A stretch of DNA of 64,000 bases from Sphaerotilus mobilis (GCF_004216565.1 NZ_SGWV01000010.1:310001-374000), one strand, 5' to 3'. Counted from the stretch's first letter, positions 24,054-33,571 are shown. Numbers and translations are program-made. Notes: a model not told the origin generated them from the sequence alone.

Positions 24054-25726
24054 GCAAGAACAACGCCTCGTCCGCACGCGCCCTGGGCGTGTGCACCAAC
24101 CTGCCCAGCGCCTGCAGCCACGCCGCCGCGCGCACGCCATTGCCGATGGACGACGCCGGCAGCCGCTGTCCGGGCTGCGGCGCCAGCCTGCTGCCGACCG
24201 CCTCGGGCAAGGCCTCCGGCGCCGCCGCCGTGCGCCAACCGGCCACCGTGCTGGCGATCGTCGGCCTGCTCCTGATGATGGTGCTGGCGGGCTGGTGGTT
24301 CATGCGCGCCGCCGATCCGGCACGGCCGGCCGGCGCGGTGCCGGTGGTCAGCGCGGTGGTCGGCCTGCCGACCTCGACCGCTGCGGCGCCGGGCGCTGGG
24401 CCGGCGTCGACCGTGGTGCCCGCCGCTGGCGAGCAGACCCTGCGCGTGCATGGCTCGAACACCGTCGGTGCCAAGCTGGCCCCTGCCCTGCTGGCCGCCT
24501 TCCTGAACCAGCAAGGCTATGCCGAGGTCACCGTGCAGGCCGGCGACAAGCCCGAGGAACGGGTGCTGCAGGCCCGCAGCGCGGACGGCAAGGCCCGCGT
24601 GCTCGTGCAGCTGCATGCGCATGGCACGGCCACGGCGTTCTCGGGTCTGGCTGGCGGACAAGCGGACGTGGGCATGGCCTCGCGCCCGATCAAGGCCGAG
24701 GAGCTGGTCGCCACGCAGTCGCTGGGCAAGCTGGCTTCAGCCGGCAGCGAACACGTCGTGGCGCTGGACGGCGTCGCGGTGATGGTCCATCCGGGCAACA
24801 CCGTGCCGCGCCTGAGCCTGGCGCAGCTGCGCGGCATCTTTGCCGGCCAGATCACCGACTGGGCCGCCGTGGGCGGTCCGGCCGGGCCGATCAAGGTGCT
24901 GGCGCGCGACGAGAAGTCGGGCACCTGGGACACCTTCAAGTCGCTGGTGATGGGCAAGGACGCGCTGGTCGCCAGCGCCCGCCGCTTCGAGGACAGCGCC
25001 GAGCTGTCGGACACCGTCGCGCTGGACCCGCAGGCCATCGGCTTCGCCGGCCTGCCCTATGTGCGCAATGCCCGCGCGGTCGCCATCTCGGACGGCGACG
25101 CCGCCCCGCTGAGGCCGAGCCGCTTCACCGTGTCGACCGAGGACTACGCGCTGTCGCGCCGGCTGTTCCTCTACGTCAGCCCGCAGGCCAGCGAGCTGGC
25201 CCGGCGCTTCGTGAACTTCGCCGTCTCCGACGAGGCCCAGCGCATCGCCGACGCGCAAGGCTTCATCGGTCAGGTGCCCGACACCGCCGAGTCGGTCGCC
25301 GCTTCGCCGGCCGCCGATCTGCCCGCCAGCTACCGCGAACTGACCGGCCCGGCGCGGCGCCTGTCGGTCAACCTGCGCTTCCTGCCCGGCGCCGACCAGC
25401 TCGACAACAAGGCCCGCCGCGACCTGGACCGCATCGTCCGGCTGCTGGAAAGCCGCGCCCGCCAGAACGAGCGTGTGCTGCTGCTGGGCTTCTCCGACAA
25501 GACCGGCGCGGACTGCAGCAACCTGCGCCTGTCGCAGCAGCGCGCCGACGCCGTCGCGCGTGAACTGGCGACCTATGGCGTGCGCCCGGCGGTGGCCCAC
25601 GGCTACGGCCCGATCGCCCCGGTGGCCGCCAACGACACCCCGGCCGGCCGCGATCGCAACCGCCGCGTCGAGGTCTGGCTGACCTCGGCGGACGTCAAGG
25701 CGCTGCCGGTGGAGGCGTGCCGCTGA
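24050..25726 (+). CDS. Zinc-ribbon, PstS-like binding domain and OmpA fusion protein
   Basis: 558 residues in four parts. Residues 1-55 carry a CX6C...CPGCG zinc-ribbon-like head. A transmembrane helix follows (about 68-85, VLAIVGLLLMMVLAGWWF), then an Ala/Pro linker. Residues 125-420 are a phosphate-binding-protein-like domain: LRVHGSNTVGAKLAPALL, GQADVGMASRPIKAEEL, ARDEKSGTWDTFKSLVMG. Residues 430-550 are an OmpA peptidoglycan-binding domain (LLLGFSDKTGADCSNLRLSQ, RDRNRRVEVWL). The predicted layout is a cytoplasmic ribbon, one membrane span, and a periplasmic sensor attached to the cell wall. Joint coding with the 1053-residue protein suggests one machine. PstS-like domains in this setting need not bind phosphate. 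Confidence 0.85.
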   Translation: MSKNNASSARALGVCTNLPSACSHAAARTPLPMDDAGSRCPGCGASLLPTASGKASGAAAVRQPATVLAIVGLLLMMVLAGWWFMRAADPARPAGAVPVVSAVVGLPTSTAAAPGAGPASTVVPAAGEQTLRVHGSNTVGAKLAPALLAAFLNQQGYAEVTVQAGDKPEERVLQARSADGKARVLVQLHAHGTATAFSGLAGGQADVGMASRPIKAEELVATQSLGKLASAGSEHVVALDGVAVMVHPGNTVPRLSLAQLRGIFAGQITDWAAVGGPAGPIKVLARDEKSGTWDTFKSLVMGKDALVASARRFEDSAELSDTVALDPQAIGFAGLPYVRNARAVAISDGDAAPLRPSRFTVSTEDYALSRRLFLYVSPQASELARRFVNFAVSDEAQRIADAQGFIGQVPDTAESVAASPAADLPASYRELTGPARRLSVNLRFLPGADQLDNKARRDLDRIVRLLESRARQNERVLLLGFSDKTGADCSNLRLSQQRADAVARELATYGVRPAVAHGYGPIAPVAANDTPAGRDRNRRVEVWLTSADVKALPVEACR

Positions 25727-25750
25727 GGTCAGTCTCCGAGGCTCGTCGAT

Positions 25751-25783
25751 GAGGGGGGCGTGAGGGGGGCGTGAGGGGGTCGT
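25751..25783. repeat. Three tandem 11-bp G-rich units
   Basis: GAGGGGGGCGT occurs twice and is followed by GAGGGGGTCGT. The block lies between the convergent ends of the OmpA-fusion gene and mutY. Its G-runs could form a quadruplex; no terminator hairpin is otherwise obvious in this gap. Confidence 0.6.
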
Positions 25784-25850
25784 CAGGCCCGCGCCGAAGA
25801 CGTCGACCGCGCGTGGCTTCGGGCCCAGCGGGTCTGCGGCCCCCGACGCC

Positions 25851-26936
25851 TCAGCCGACCGACAGCGCCTTCCCGATCGGCGCCGGCAGGCCCAGCGTGG
25901 CGAGCGCCGCGCGGTCGAACCAGCGGCCGGGGCCAAGCGCGGCGGACGGGTCGAGCGGGGCTTGCACGCTCACGCGCAGCGGATGCAGCAACCAGTCCAG
26001 GTGGGTCAGCACGTGCTTGAAGGACGGCAGGGCCTCGGCGCTGGCGTCGACCTCGCCGAGCAGGGCGCTCAGGGCAGCCTCGCGCCCCGAAGCGTCGTCG
26101 AACAGGGGCCAGGTCCAGAGGCCCGCCCAGATGCCGCTGTGCGCACGCTGCTGCAGCCAGACCTGCGTGGCGTCGCCCGTGCCGGCTTGCAGCCACAGGC
26201 ACCAGCTCTCGCGGCGGCCGCGCTTCAGGCGTTTTTCCTTGACCGGGAAATCGGCTTGCCGGCCGCTGGCGCGGGCCGCGCAATGGACCGTCAGCGGGCA
26301 GACCCCGCACTGCGGCTTGCGCGGCGTGCAGACGGTCGCGCCGAGGTCCATCACGCCCTGGGTCCAGGCCGGCATGTCGGCGCTGTCCTCGGGCAGCAGC
26401 TGATCGGCGATGCGCCAGAGCGTGCGGGTCGGGCCGGACTGGCCGATGTCGCCGTCAAAGGCCAGCACACGCGCCAGCACCCGCTTGACGTTGCCGTCGA
26501 GGATGGCCACACGCTCGTCAAAACAGAAGCTGGCGATCGCCGCAGCGGTCGATGGCCCGATGCCGGGCAAGGTCGCCAGCACGGCGGCGCGTTGCGGGAA
26601 GCGCCCGCCGTGATCGGCCACGACGGCCTGGGCGCAGCGGTGCAGGTGGCGGGCGCGGCTGTAGTAGCCCAGCCCGCTCCATTGGCCGAGCACATCGTCC
26701 AGCGGCGCCGCAGCCAGGGCGGCGACATCGGGCCAGCGGGCCAGGAAACGCTCGTAGTAGCCGAGCACGGTCGTGACCTGGGTCTGCTGGAGCATGACCT
26801 CGGACAGCCAGACCCGGTAGGGATCGCGGGTGTGTTGCCACGGCAGGCCGTGGCGCCCCTGGGCGCGTTGCCAGCGCACCAGATCGGCGGCGATGCGCGG
26901 CAGTGGCCGGCCCGCGTCGGCCCCAGCAGGACTCAA
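25851..26936 (-). CDS. mutY: Adenine DNA glycosylase
   Basis: 361 residues. It removes adenine mispaired with 8-oxoguanine, the partner repair step to MutM encoded nearby. Visible: LSEVMLQQTQV with the catalytic Glu, the helix-hairpin-helix LPGIGPSTAAAI, the catalytic Asp in ILDGNVKRVLAR, and the 4Fe-4S loop C-X6-C-X2-C-X5-C starting CTPRKPQC. A NUDIX-like C-terminal domain follows for 8-oxoG recognition (WLQQRAHSGIWAGLW). The likely start is TTG at 26936-26934, overlapping the stop of the upstream GTPase gene, so translation is coupled. No ATG gives a sensible alternative. Confidence 0.95.
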   Translation of the reverse strand: MSPAGADAGRPLPRIAADLVRWQRAQGRHGLPWQHTRDPYRVWLSEVMLQQTQVTTVLGYYERFLARWPDVAALAAAPLDDVLGQWSGLGYYSRARHLHRCAQAVVADHGGRFPQRAAVLATLPGIGPSTAAAIASFCFDERVAILDGNVKRVLARVLAFDGDIGQSGPTRTLWRIADQLLPEDSADMPAWTQGVMDLGATVCTPRKPQCGVCPLTVHCAARASGRQADFPVKEKRLKRGRRESWCLWLQAGTGDATQVWLQQRAHSGIWAGLWTWPLFDDASGREAALSALLGEVDASAEALPSFKHVLTHLDWLLHPLRVSVQAPLDPSAALGPGRWFDRAALATLGLPAPIGKALSVG

Positions 26937-29053
26937 GCCGGACGGGCCTGGACGGCGGACGGGCTGGACGACACGTCGTGGCCCGCTTCAGCCCTGTGCG
27001 TGCCGGCGAGCACCGAGCCGGCGAAGGCCTGGTCGATGCCCAGCGTAGGCACGCTCTCGGGCGCCCGGCGCAGCGGCATCGGCGGGGCGTCGCCGCTGGC
27101 GATGTCGCGTCGCGTGGCCGCCGTGCGGGCGCCGTCGAACAGCCCGTTCAGGCGGGCCTCGATGCGCGCGAGGCGGTCGTCCTGCTGTTCCAGCTCAGAC
27201 AGCCGGACCTCGAGTTCGGCGGAGGCCTGCTGGATGCGTTCGAGCGATTCGCGCCGCCGCTTGAAGGCACGCCGGCGCTCGCGCAACTGGCCGTCGACCT
27301 GGGCCGAGGCGGTGCGGTTCCACAGCTCGATCTCGCTGGCCGCGCTCTCGAAGACGACACGCAGGCGCGACATCAGCATGCGCCGGAACTGCTCCAGGAA
27401 ACGCGGCTGAGCCAGCCGCATCGCCTGGGTCAGGCCGAGGTACTGGATGTAGTTGCGCTCGATCAGCGCGAGGTCGTCACGGAAGCGCGTCAGGTCGGTG
27501 GTCTGGCCCAGCACGAGGCTGAAGCCGAACTCGGTGTTGAGCCGCGTGAACGAGGCTGCGAGCATGTCGCGGATGTCGTGTTCGCGCTGGTGGGTCTCGT
27601 CGAGCACGCGGCGCAGCGCGGCAAACAGCTGCGTGAAGGAACGCTTGGCGCCGAGCTTGAGCAGCGAGTCGCGGATCGAGCGGATCATCCCGTCGACATG
27701 GCCGCGCAGCGGCTCACCGGACAGCGCCACCAGCAGGTCCTTGAGCATGCGGGTGTGGACCGCGCGCATGGCCTGCAGCTGGGTCGTGCAGCTCTCGAAC
27801 TCGGCGGTCTCGGCGGCCACGCGCTGCAGCATCAGGTTGATCTTGCTGCTGTTCTTGCCACGCAGGCCGCGCAGCTCGGAGATTTGTTCGACCAGGTGGC
27901 GACGCAGGTCGGTGAGGTTGCGACCGGTGCTTTGCTGGACCACCGACAGGGCTTCGAGCGTGAGCTGCTCGAACACCGCCCGGCGCTGCGGCAGCAGCTG
28001 TTGGGCCAGCGCCTGTTCGAGCGCCAGCAGGCGGCTGTCGACCAGCAAGCGGGCATTGCCTTCGACGCGGGCTTCGAGCGCCTGGCGCGCCGACAGCGGG
28101 AAGACGCGCGCGCTGGGCATCTCCAGCGTGCGCGCCACCGAGGCGCACTGGGCGGCGATCTGGGCCTCGTTTTGCTCGACGCTGGACAGCGGGTCGTGCA
28201 GCGCGTCGATCTTGTTGAGCACGACGTAGCGGGTCAGCGCCTGCGAGGACAGGTGGTCGCGCCAGATCGCCAGATCGGACTTGGTCACGCCGGTGTCTGC
28301 GCCCAGCACGAACACGACCACGTGGGCGCTGGGCAGCAGGCCCACAGTCAGCTCGGGCTCGGCGCCGATGGCGTTCAGGCCGGGGGTGTCGATGACGACC
28401 AGACCGCGCTTGAGCAGCGGGTGGGGCACGTTGATCAGGGCATGCCGCCAGAGCGGGATCTCGACCTGACCGTCGTCGGTCATCGGTGGGTTGTCTTCGG
28501 GCAGATCGTCGTTCCAGAAGCCCAGCGCCCGGGCCTCCTCGATGCTGGCGCTGCGCGTGCCCATGACGGCCTTGAGCGCGTCGGCAAAGGACTCCGGGTC
28601 CTTCACGTCGATGATGCGTTGCTCCCAGGCGCGCGGCTGGCTGCGCAGCTCCGACAGCGAGGCGCCGTCCAGCCGGGTGTCGATCGGCAACAGCGACAGG
28701 CCGGGCGGATCTTCGGGTTCCCAGCGCAACTCCACTGGGCACATGGTGGTGCGGCCCGGGGTGGCCGGCATGATGCGGCGCCCGGCGTCGGCGAAGAAGA
28801 TCGCGTTGATCAGCTCGGACTTGCCGCGCGAGAACTCGGCCACGAAGGCCACGACGAGCTTCTCGCCCGCCAGCCGCTGGCGCAGCGAATCGAGCAGGTC
28901 ATGCGCGGACTCGTCGAGCAGGCCGTGCTCACGCAGGTAGCGCACCAGCTCGCGCACACGCTCTTCGAGGTCGGCGCGCCACTGCCCCATCGCGTCGAGG
29001 CTGCGGACAAAGGGCTCGTGGGGGGTGTCGATGGGGATGTCGATCATGGGCAT
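26933..29053 (-). CDS. Dynamin-like GTPase
   Basis: About 706 residues from the ATG at 29053; the ATG two codons later is equally good. The GTPase domain shows a P-loop AEFSRGKSELINA, in which the usual first Gly is Ala, then TPGRTTMCP (switch), VVIDTPGLNA (G3) and VVLNKIDAL (G4). A long helical stalk with coiled-coil character follows up to the end (for example RRAFKRRRESLERIQQAS and LEQQDDRLARIEARL). Bacterial dynamins act on membranes, in fission or repair, and some protect against phage or membrane damage. It lies between mutM and mutY on the same strand and overlaps mutY, a stable core neighbourhood. Confidence 0.88.
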   Translation of the reverse strand: MPMIDIPIDTPHEPFVRSLDAMGQWRADLEERVRELVRYLREHGLLDESAHDLLDSLRQRLAGEKLVVAFVAEFSRGKSELINAIFFADAGRRIMPATPGRTTMCPVELRWEPEDPPGLSLLPIDTRLDGASLSELRSQPRAWEQRIIDVKDPESFADALKAVMGTRSASIEEARALGFWNDDLPEDNPPMTDDGQVEIPLWRHALINVPHPLLKRGLVVIDTPGLNAIGAEPELTVGLLPSAHVVVFVLGADTGVTKSDLAIWRDHLSSQALTRYVVLNKIDALHDPLSSVEQNEAQIAAQCASVARTLEMPSARVFPLSARQALEARVEGNARLLVDSRLLALEQALAQQLLPQRRAVFEQLTLEALSVVQQSTGRNLTDLRRHLVEQISELRGLRGKNSSKINLMLQRVAAETAEFESCTTQLQAMRAVHTRMLKDLLVALSGEPLRGHVDGMIRSIRDSLLKLGAKRSFTQLFAALRRVLDETHQREHDIRDMLAASFTRLNTEFGFSLVLGQTTDLTRFRDDLALIERNYIQYLGLTQAMRLAQPRFLEQFRRMLMSRLRVVFESAASEIELWNRTASAQVDGQLRERRRAFKRRRESLERIQQASAELEVRLSELEQQDDRLARIEARLNGLFDGARTAATRRDIASGDAPPMPLRRAPESVPTLGIDQAFAGSVLAGTHRAEAGHDVSSSPSAVQARPA

Positions 29054-29170
29054 GCCGGGCCGGGGAGGGAGGTCAGCCTCGATCCATCTTAATGCACGCC
29101 CCGTGCCGCCTGGGTTCATCAGAACGCGCAGGGCGTCACGAACGGCAACCGTCCGGGACGGGCCAGCCCG

Positions 29171-30010
29171 CTAGCGTTTCTGACAGCTGGCGCAGAAGTA
29201 GGTGGCGCGCTGGCCCTGCACGATGCGGCGGATCGGCGCGCCGCAGCTCAGGCAGGGCAGGCCGGCCCGGTCGTAGACGCGGGCGTGGTCCTGGAAGGCG
29301 CCGCCCATGCCGTGGGCATCGTGGAAGTCGCGCAGCGTCGAGCCGCCGGTGGCCACGGCCTGGCGCAGCACGCGCTGGATCGCGTCGACCAGGCGTTCGC
29401 AGCGCTTCGGACCGATGCGCGAGGCCGGCGTGCGCGGGTCGATGCCGGCGCCGAACAGGGCCTCGGAACAATAGATGTTGCCAACGCCCACGACCACGTC
29501 GCCCGCCAGCAGGGCCTGCTTGATGGCCACGCGGCGACCGCGCAGGCCCTCGTGCAGCACCGAGGCGCTGAAGCCGGCTTCGAGCGGCTCGACGCCGAGC
29601 TTGTCCAGCAAGGCACGCGCGGGCGGCAGGTCCGGCGCGGCAGACCAGACCACCGCGCCGAAGCGGCGCGGGTCGGTCAGGCGCAGCACGCCGCGGTCGG
29701 TCTGCAGCTCGACATGGTCATGCGGCCCGGGCGGCGGCAAGCAGGTCTCGAAGCGCAGCGCACCGGACATGCCCAGGTGCCACAGCAGGCCACCGGACAC
29801 GGCCGCGTCGGGCGCATCGGCCGACAGCGGCATCCACAGGTATTTGCCACGCCGCACCAGCCGGCCGATGCGCAGACCGGCGAAGCTGGCCGGGTCGCGG
29901 CCCAAGGGCCAGCGCAGCGGTTTGCCCAGCCGCATCGACCGGATCGTGGCCTGATCGAGCCGATCGACCAGGCTCAGGCGCGTGACTTCAACTTCAGGCA
30001 GCTCAGGCAT
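29171..30010 (-). CDS. mutM: Formamidopyrimidine-DNA glycosylase
   Basis: 279 residues. It excises 8-oxoguanine and nicks the backbone. The start is fixed by MPELPEVEV, since Pro2 is the Schiff-base nucleophile and Glu3 the general acid. RGKYLWMPL holds the beta-hairpin lysine, and [11 protein letters not shown] is the helix-two-turn-helix region. The C-terminal zinc finger is C-X2-C-X16-C-X2-C (CLSC and CASC). The -10-like GATAAT sits only six bases before the ATG, so the transcript may be leaderless. It is divergent from the TPR gene. Confidence 0.96.
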   Translation of the reverse strand: MPELPEVEVTRLSLVDRLDQATIRSMRLGKPLRWPLGRDPASFAGLRIGRLVRRGKYLWMPLSADAPDAAVSGGLLWHLGMSGALRFETCLPPPGPHDHVELQTDRGVLRLTDPRRFGAVVWSAAPDLPPARALLDKLGVEPLEAGFSASVLHEGLRGRRVAIKQALLAGDVVVGVGNIYCSEALFGAGIDPRTPASRIGPKRCERLVDAIQRVLRQAVATGGSTLRDFHDAHGMGGAFQDHARVYDRAGLPCLSCGAPIRRIVQGQRATYFCASCQKR

Positions 30011-30016
30011 GACGGG

Positions 30017-30061
30017 ATTATCGAATCGCGGCCTGGCCCGTCGGAGGCCCCCACCTAGAAT
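30017..30061. promoter_or_regulatory. Divergent mutM and TPR promoters, start-proximal -10 boxes
   Basis: On the minus strand GATAAT (30022-30017) is six bases before the mutM ATG. On the plus strand TAGAAT (30056-30061) is six bases before the ATG at 30068. Both would place transcription starts at or beside the first start codon. -35 matches are poor. Confidence 0.4.
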
Positions 30062-30085
30062 GATTCGATGCCTGGAGCCCGACCG

Positions 30086-31999
30086 ATGCGCGACCTGCCC
30101 CGCCCCGCCACCCACGCCCTGAACGGTGCCCGGTCACGCTCGAAGACGCCGATGTGGCGCGTGCGCTGGCACGCCGCGGCGATCGTGGCGCTGCTCGGCG
30201 CGAACGCGCCCGCACAAGCCTTGACGGCGCCCGAACCCGGCCCTGCGCTGGCCCAGGCCGCGAAGGCCGCGTCCACCGCCGGATCAACGCGCCGGCCGGG
30301 CAACTCGACCCTTGATGCACAAACCTTCTACCAGCTGCTGGTCGCCGAGCTGGAGCTGCGCAACGGCGAGCCGGCCATTGCCCATCAGGTCCTGCTGGAC
30401 GCGGCCCGCCGCACCCGCGACGAGGCCTTGTTCAAGCGCAGCATCGACATCGCCATTGAGAACCGCGCCGCCGAGCAGGCACTGGCCGGCCTGAAGGCCT
30501 GGCGCCTGAGCCTGCCCAAGTCCCACAACGCCGCCGCGATGCAGGCCCAGGTGCTGATGGCGCTCGGGCAGGTGCAAGACGCGCTCGAACCGATGCGCGC
30601 GACCATCGAGCTGGCACCGGTGGCCGACCGGCCGGGCGTGATCGAGGCCCTGTCCGGCCTGGTGATGCGCGGCGAACAGGCCGCCGCCGCAGCGGCCGTG
30701 CTCGACAAGGCGGTCGAGCCCTGGAAGGAAGGCAGCCTGACACGCAACGCCGCGCTGCTGGCCGCCGCACGCGGCTGGCTGGCAGCGGGCGAGACACGCC
30801 GGCCGCTGGACCTCGCCCAGCAGGTCCAGCAGGTCGATCCGGGCAGCGACGGCGCCGCGCTGATCGGCCTGGAGCTGTTCGGCAAGGACCCCCGCGCCGA
30901 GGCACTGGCCGAGACCTACAACCGGGCGCCCAAGGCCAGCGCGCCGATCCGCCTGATCTACGCCCGCCGGCTGACCGCCGCGCAGCGTTACCGCGAGGCC
31001 CTTGCCGTCACGACCGACCTGGTCACCTACCAGCCCGACCACGCGCCGGCCTGGCTGATGCGTGGCGCCTTGCAGATCGAGCTGGCCGAGATGGAGGCGG
31101 CGCGGACATCGCTGACGCGCTACCTGGATCTGAAGGAGACCGGCAAGCCCGTCGCCAAGGCTGACGGCGATGGCGATGAACAGGCCAACGACAGCGACGA
31201 GGCGGCCGAGGCCCACGCCGCCGCCGATGACCAGGAGCGCAACCAGGCCATCCTGATGCTGTCGCAGGTCAGCGAGCAGCTCAAGGACTACGAAGGCGCC
31301 CAGCGCTGGCTGGAACGCCTGAGCGGCACGGGCGATGCGTCCGGCGTGATCCTGCGGCGCGCCTCGCTGCTGGCGCGCACCGGCAAGCTCGATGAAGGCC
31401 GCGCGCTGATCCGCACCCTGCCCGAGCGCAATGCCGAGGACCGCCGCGCCAAGGTCATGGGCGAGACCCAGCTGCTGCGTGATGCACGCCAGTGGCAGGC
31501 CGCCTACGAGCTGCTGACCCGCGCCAACCAGGCTCAGCCCGACGATCCCGACCTGCTCTACGAGCAAGCCCTGCTGGCCGAGAAGCTGCTGCGCCACGAC
31601 GAGATGGAGCGGCTGCTGCGCCGGGTCATCGAGGTCAAGCCCGACCAGCAACACGCCTACAACGCGCTGGGCTACAGCCTTGCCGATCGTGGCCTGCGGC
31701 TGGAGGAGGCCCGCGCGCTGATCCAGAAGGCGCTCGAACTGGCCCCAGGCGACCCGTTCATCGGCGACAGCCTGGGCTGGGTCGAGTTCAGGCTCGGCCG
31801 ACGCGAAGAGGCCCTGCGCATCCTGCAGGGCGTCTACCAGCAGCGTCCGGACGTCGAGATCGGCGCCCACCTCGGCGAGGTGCTGTGGTCGCTGGGCCGG
31901 CAGGACGAGGCGCTGCAGATCTGGCGCGCCGGTCAGCAGCGCGACGCCAGCAACGACGTGCTGGCCGAGACGCTGACGCGCCTCAAGGTCCGCCTGTGA
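30086..31999 (+). CDS. TPR-repeat protein, exported
   Basis: About 637 residues from the ATG at 30086, which has GGAG nine bases upstream; the ATG at 30068 is an alternative. A signal-like hydrophobic segment ([18 protein letters not shown]) comes first. Several tetratricopeptide repeats follow, clearest near the C-terminus ([59 protein letters not shown]). An acidic Asp/Glu-rich insert lies near residues 355-380. The gene precedes lolB with overlapping stop and start (GTGA), a conserved betaproteobacterial pairing, so a role at the outer membrane or in lipoprotein sorting is a reasonable guess. Function is unproven. Confidence 0.85.
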   Translation: MRDLPRPATHALNGARSRSKTPMWRVRWHAAAIVALLGANAPAQALTAPEPGPALAQAAKAASTAGSTRRPGNSTLDAQTFYQLLVAELELRNGEPAIAHQVLLDAARRTRDEALFKRSIDIAIENRAAEQALAGLKAWRLSLPKSHNAAAMQAQVLMALGQVQDALEPMRATIELAPVADRPGVIEALSGLVMRGEQAAAAAAVLDKAVEPWKEGSLTRNAALLAAARGWLAAGETRRPLDLAQQVQQVDPGSDGAALIGLELFGKDPRAEALAETYNRAPKASAPIRLIYARRLTAAQRYREALAVTTDLVTYQPDHAPAWLMRGALQIELAEMEAARTSLTRYLDLKETGKPVAKADGDGDEQANDSDEAAEAHAAADDQERNQAILMLSQVSEQLKDYEGAQRWLERLSGTGDASGVILRRASLLARTGKLDEGRALIRTLPERNAEDRRAKVMGETQLLRDARQWQAAYELLTRANQAQPDDPDLLYEQALLAEKLLRHDEMERLLRRVIEVKPDQQHAYNALGYSLADRGLRLEEARALIQKALELAPGDPFIGDSLGWVEFRLGRREEALRILQGVYQQRPDVEIGAHLGEVLWSLGRQDEALQIWRAGQQRDASNDVLAETLTRLKVRL

Positions 32000-32538
32000 G
32001 GCTGACGCGCCCGCGCAGGGCCGGTCCGGCCTTGCTGCTGGCCGTGTCAACGCTGCTCGCAGCCTGCCAGAACCTCGCGCCCGTCGTCCGGCCCGAAGGC
32101 GCCAGCCACAGCGGCCGCCTGGCCGTGCAGGTCGATGGTGATGCCGCGCGCTCGTTCAGTGCCAGCTTCGAGCTGCACGGTCGGCCGGAAGCTGGCTGGA
32201 TGGCGCTGGCCAACCCGCTGGGCGCGCAGATCGGCGTGGCCGAATGGTCGCCCGCACAGGCGGTGCGGCTGCGCACGCCCGACGAGACCCGCCGCTATGC
32301 CAGCCTGGAGGACATGGCCGAGGAGCTGACCGGTCAGAGCCTGCCGATCGCCGCGCTGTTCGACTGGCTCGAAGGCCGTCCGTGGCCGGCCCGCACCCAT
32401 CAGGCCGGCGGCGCCGACGGCTTCGAGCAACTCGGCTGGGACGTGCGCACCGACCGCATCGCCGATGGCCTGCTGGTGGCGGTGCGCGCACAACCCTTGC
32501 CGCGCGTGACCGTGCGCGCCAAGCTTGACGGTCGCTGA
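31996..32538 (+). CDS. lolB: Outer-membrane lipoprotein receptor
   Basis: 180 residues from GTG at 31996, overlapping the TPR stop. A lipobox LLAAC (Cys about 19) follows the hydrophobic signal. The mature part shows LolB features: GRLAVQVDGDAARSFSASFE, then PLGAQIGVAEWSP, ASLEDMAEELTGQSLPIAAL and FDWLEGRPWPA. It accepts lipoproteins from LolA and inserts them into the outer membrane. The position between the TPR gene and ispE is the usual one. No feature is missing. Confidence 0.92.
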   Translation: MRLTRPRRAGPALLLAVSTLLAACQNLAPVVRPEGASHSGRLAVQVDGDAARSFSASFELHGRPEAGWMALANPLGAQIGVAEWSPAQAVRLRTPDETRRYASLEDMAEELTGQSLPIAALFDWLEGRPWPARTHQAGGADGFEQLGWDVRTDRIADGLLVAVRAQPLPRVTVRAKLDGR

Positions 32539-32559
32539 GAGCCCCGCACGCCCAAGGCC

Positions 32560-33450
32560 ATGATCGACGCGCTGCACGACCTGCCGGCTCCGGCCAAGCT
32601 CAACCTCTTTCTGCACGTCACCGGCCGACGCGCCGACGGCTATCACCTGCTGCAGTCGGTCTTCTGCCTGATCGACTGGTGCGACACGCTGGACCTGCTG
32701 CGGCGCGACGACGGCGTCATCTCGCGGGTCGACCTCGGTCCCGCGCTGCCAGATGACGACCTGTGCACCCGGGCCGCCCGCGCGCTGCAAGCGGCCTCGG
32801 GCACGCGTCAGGGCGTCGAGATCCGCATCGACAAGCAGGTGCCCTGGGGCGCCGGCCTGGGCGGCGGCAGCTCGGACGCGGCCACCGTGCTGATCGGCCT
32901 GAACCGGCTGTGGGGCTTGGGCTGGTCGCGCGCCCGTCTGGCCGCGCTGGGCCTGACGCTGGGCGCAGACGTGCCCTTCTTCATCGGCGGCAGCAACGCC
33001 TGGGTCGAAGGCATCGGCGAGCAGCTCACCCCGATCGACCTGCCGGCGCACGGCTTCGGACTCGTCAAGCCGCCCGTGGCCATCCCCACGGCCGCGATTT
33101 TTGGCAGCCCCCTCTTGTCACGGTCCACACCGCCCGCTATAGTGGCGGACTTTCTTGCAGACACCCTGGCGTTTGGCAGAAACGACTTGCAGCCGTGTGC
33201 CGAGGTATACAGCGAACAGGTTGGACAAGCCGCCAGATTGCTGGAGCGCCATGTGGGCACAAGCCGCATGAGTGGATCAGGCAGCACGGTGTTTGCAGGA
33301 CAACGAACAGAGTGCGCGGGGCTGGTCCCCGGCGCCATCGGCGAACCGACAGGTTGGCGGCGGGTTCTGGCGACCCTGCCCGATGACTGGATCGCCCGGT
33401 GGTGTCGCAGTCTGCCGGACCATCCGCTGCGCGGCTGGCTCGACGACTGA
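32560..33450 (+). CDS. ispE: 4-diphosphocytidyl-2-C-methyl-D-erythritol kinase
   Basis: 296 residues, a GHMP kinase of the non-mevalonate isoprenoid pathway. The start MIDALHDLPAPAKLNLFLHV carries the catalytic Lys/Asn strand (PAPAKLNL). The ATP loop is PWGAGLGGGSSDAA, and the C-terminal GHMP motif is SRMSGSGSTVFA. The gene continues the TPR-lolB run at 21 bases spacing. Odd: about 33090-33330 is less GC-rich than the rest and contains a good sigma70 promoter (33115-33143) inside the reading frame, apparently serving tRNA-Gln. Confidence 0.95.
   Translation: MIDALHDLPAPAKLNLFLHVTGRRADGYHLLQSVFCLIDWCDTLDLLRRDDGVISRVDLGPALPDDDLCTRAARALQAASGTRQGVEIRIDKQVPWGAGLGGGSSDAATVLIGLNRLWGLGWSRARLAALGLTLGADVPFFIGGSNAWVEGIGEQLTPIDLPAHGFGLVKPPVAIPTAAIFGSPLLSRSTPPAIVADFLADTLAFGRNDLQPCAEVYSEQVGQAARLLERHVGTSRMSGSGSTVFAGQRTECAGLVPGAIGEPTGWRRVLATLPDDWIARWCRSLPDHPLRGWLDD
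33115..33143 (+). promoter_or_regulatory. Sigma70 promoter inside ispE for tRNA-Gln
   Basis: TTGTCA (33115-33120) and TATAGT (33138-33143) are separated by exactly 17 bases. Transcription would start near 33150, about 345 bases before the tRNA, within the ispE coding sequence. Confidence 0.6.
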
Positions 33451-33495
33451 GGCGCCAGACAGTTCAAGGTCTGCTCGTCAGAGTGGTCCTGTGTA

Positions 33496-33571
33496 GGGGA
33501 GTCGCCAAGTTGGTCAAGGCATCGGATTTTGATTCCGACATGCGAGGGTTCGAGTCCTTCCTCCCCTGCCA
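33496..33571 (+). tRNA. tRNA-Gln (TTG)
   Basis: A 76-base cloverleaf with encoded CCA. The acceptor strand AGGGGAG pairs fully with CTCCCCT, with G as discriminator. The anticodon stem TCGGA/TCCGA closes the loop TTTTGAT, giving anticodon TTG. The T-arm is GAGGG-TTCGAGT-CCTTC. It lies between ispE and prs, the usual betaproteobacterial place. Confidence 0.97.
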
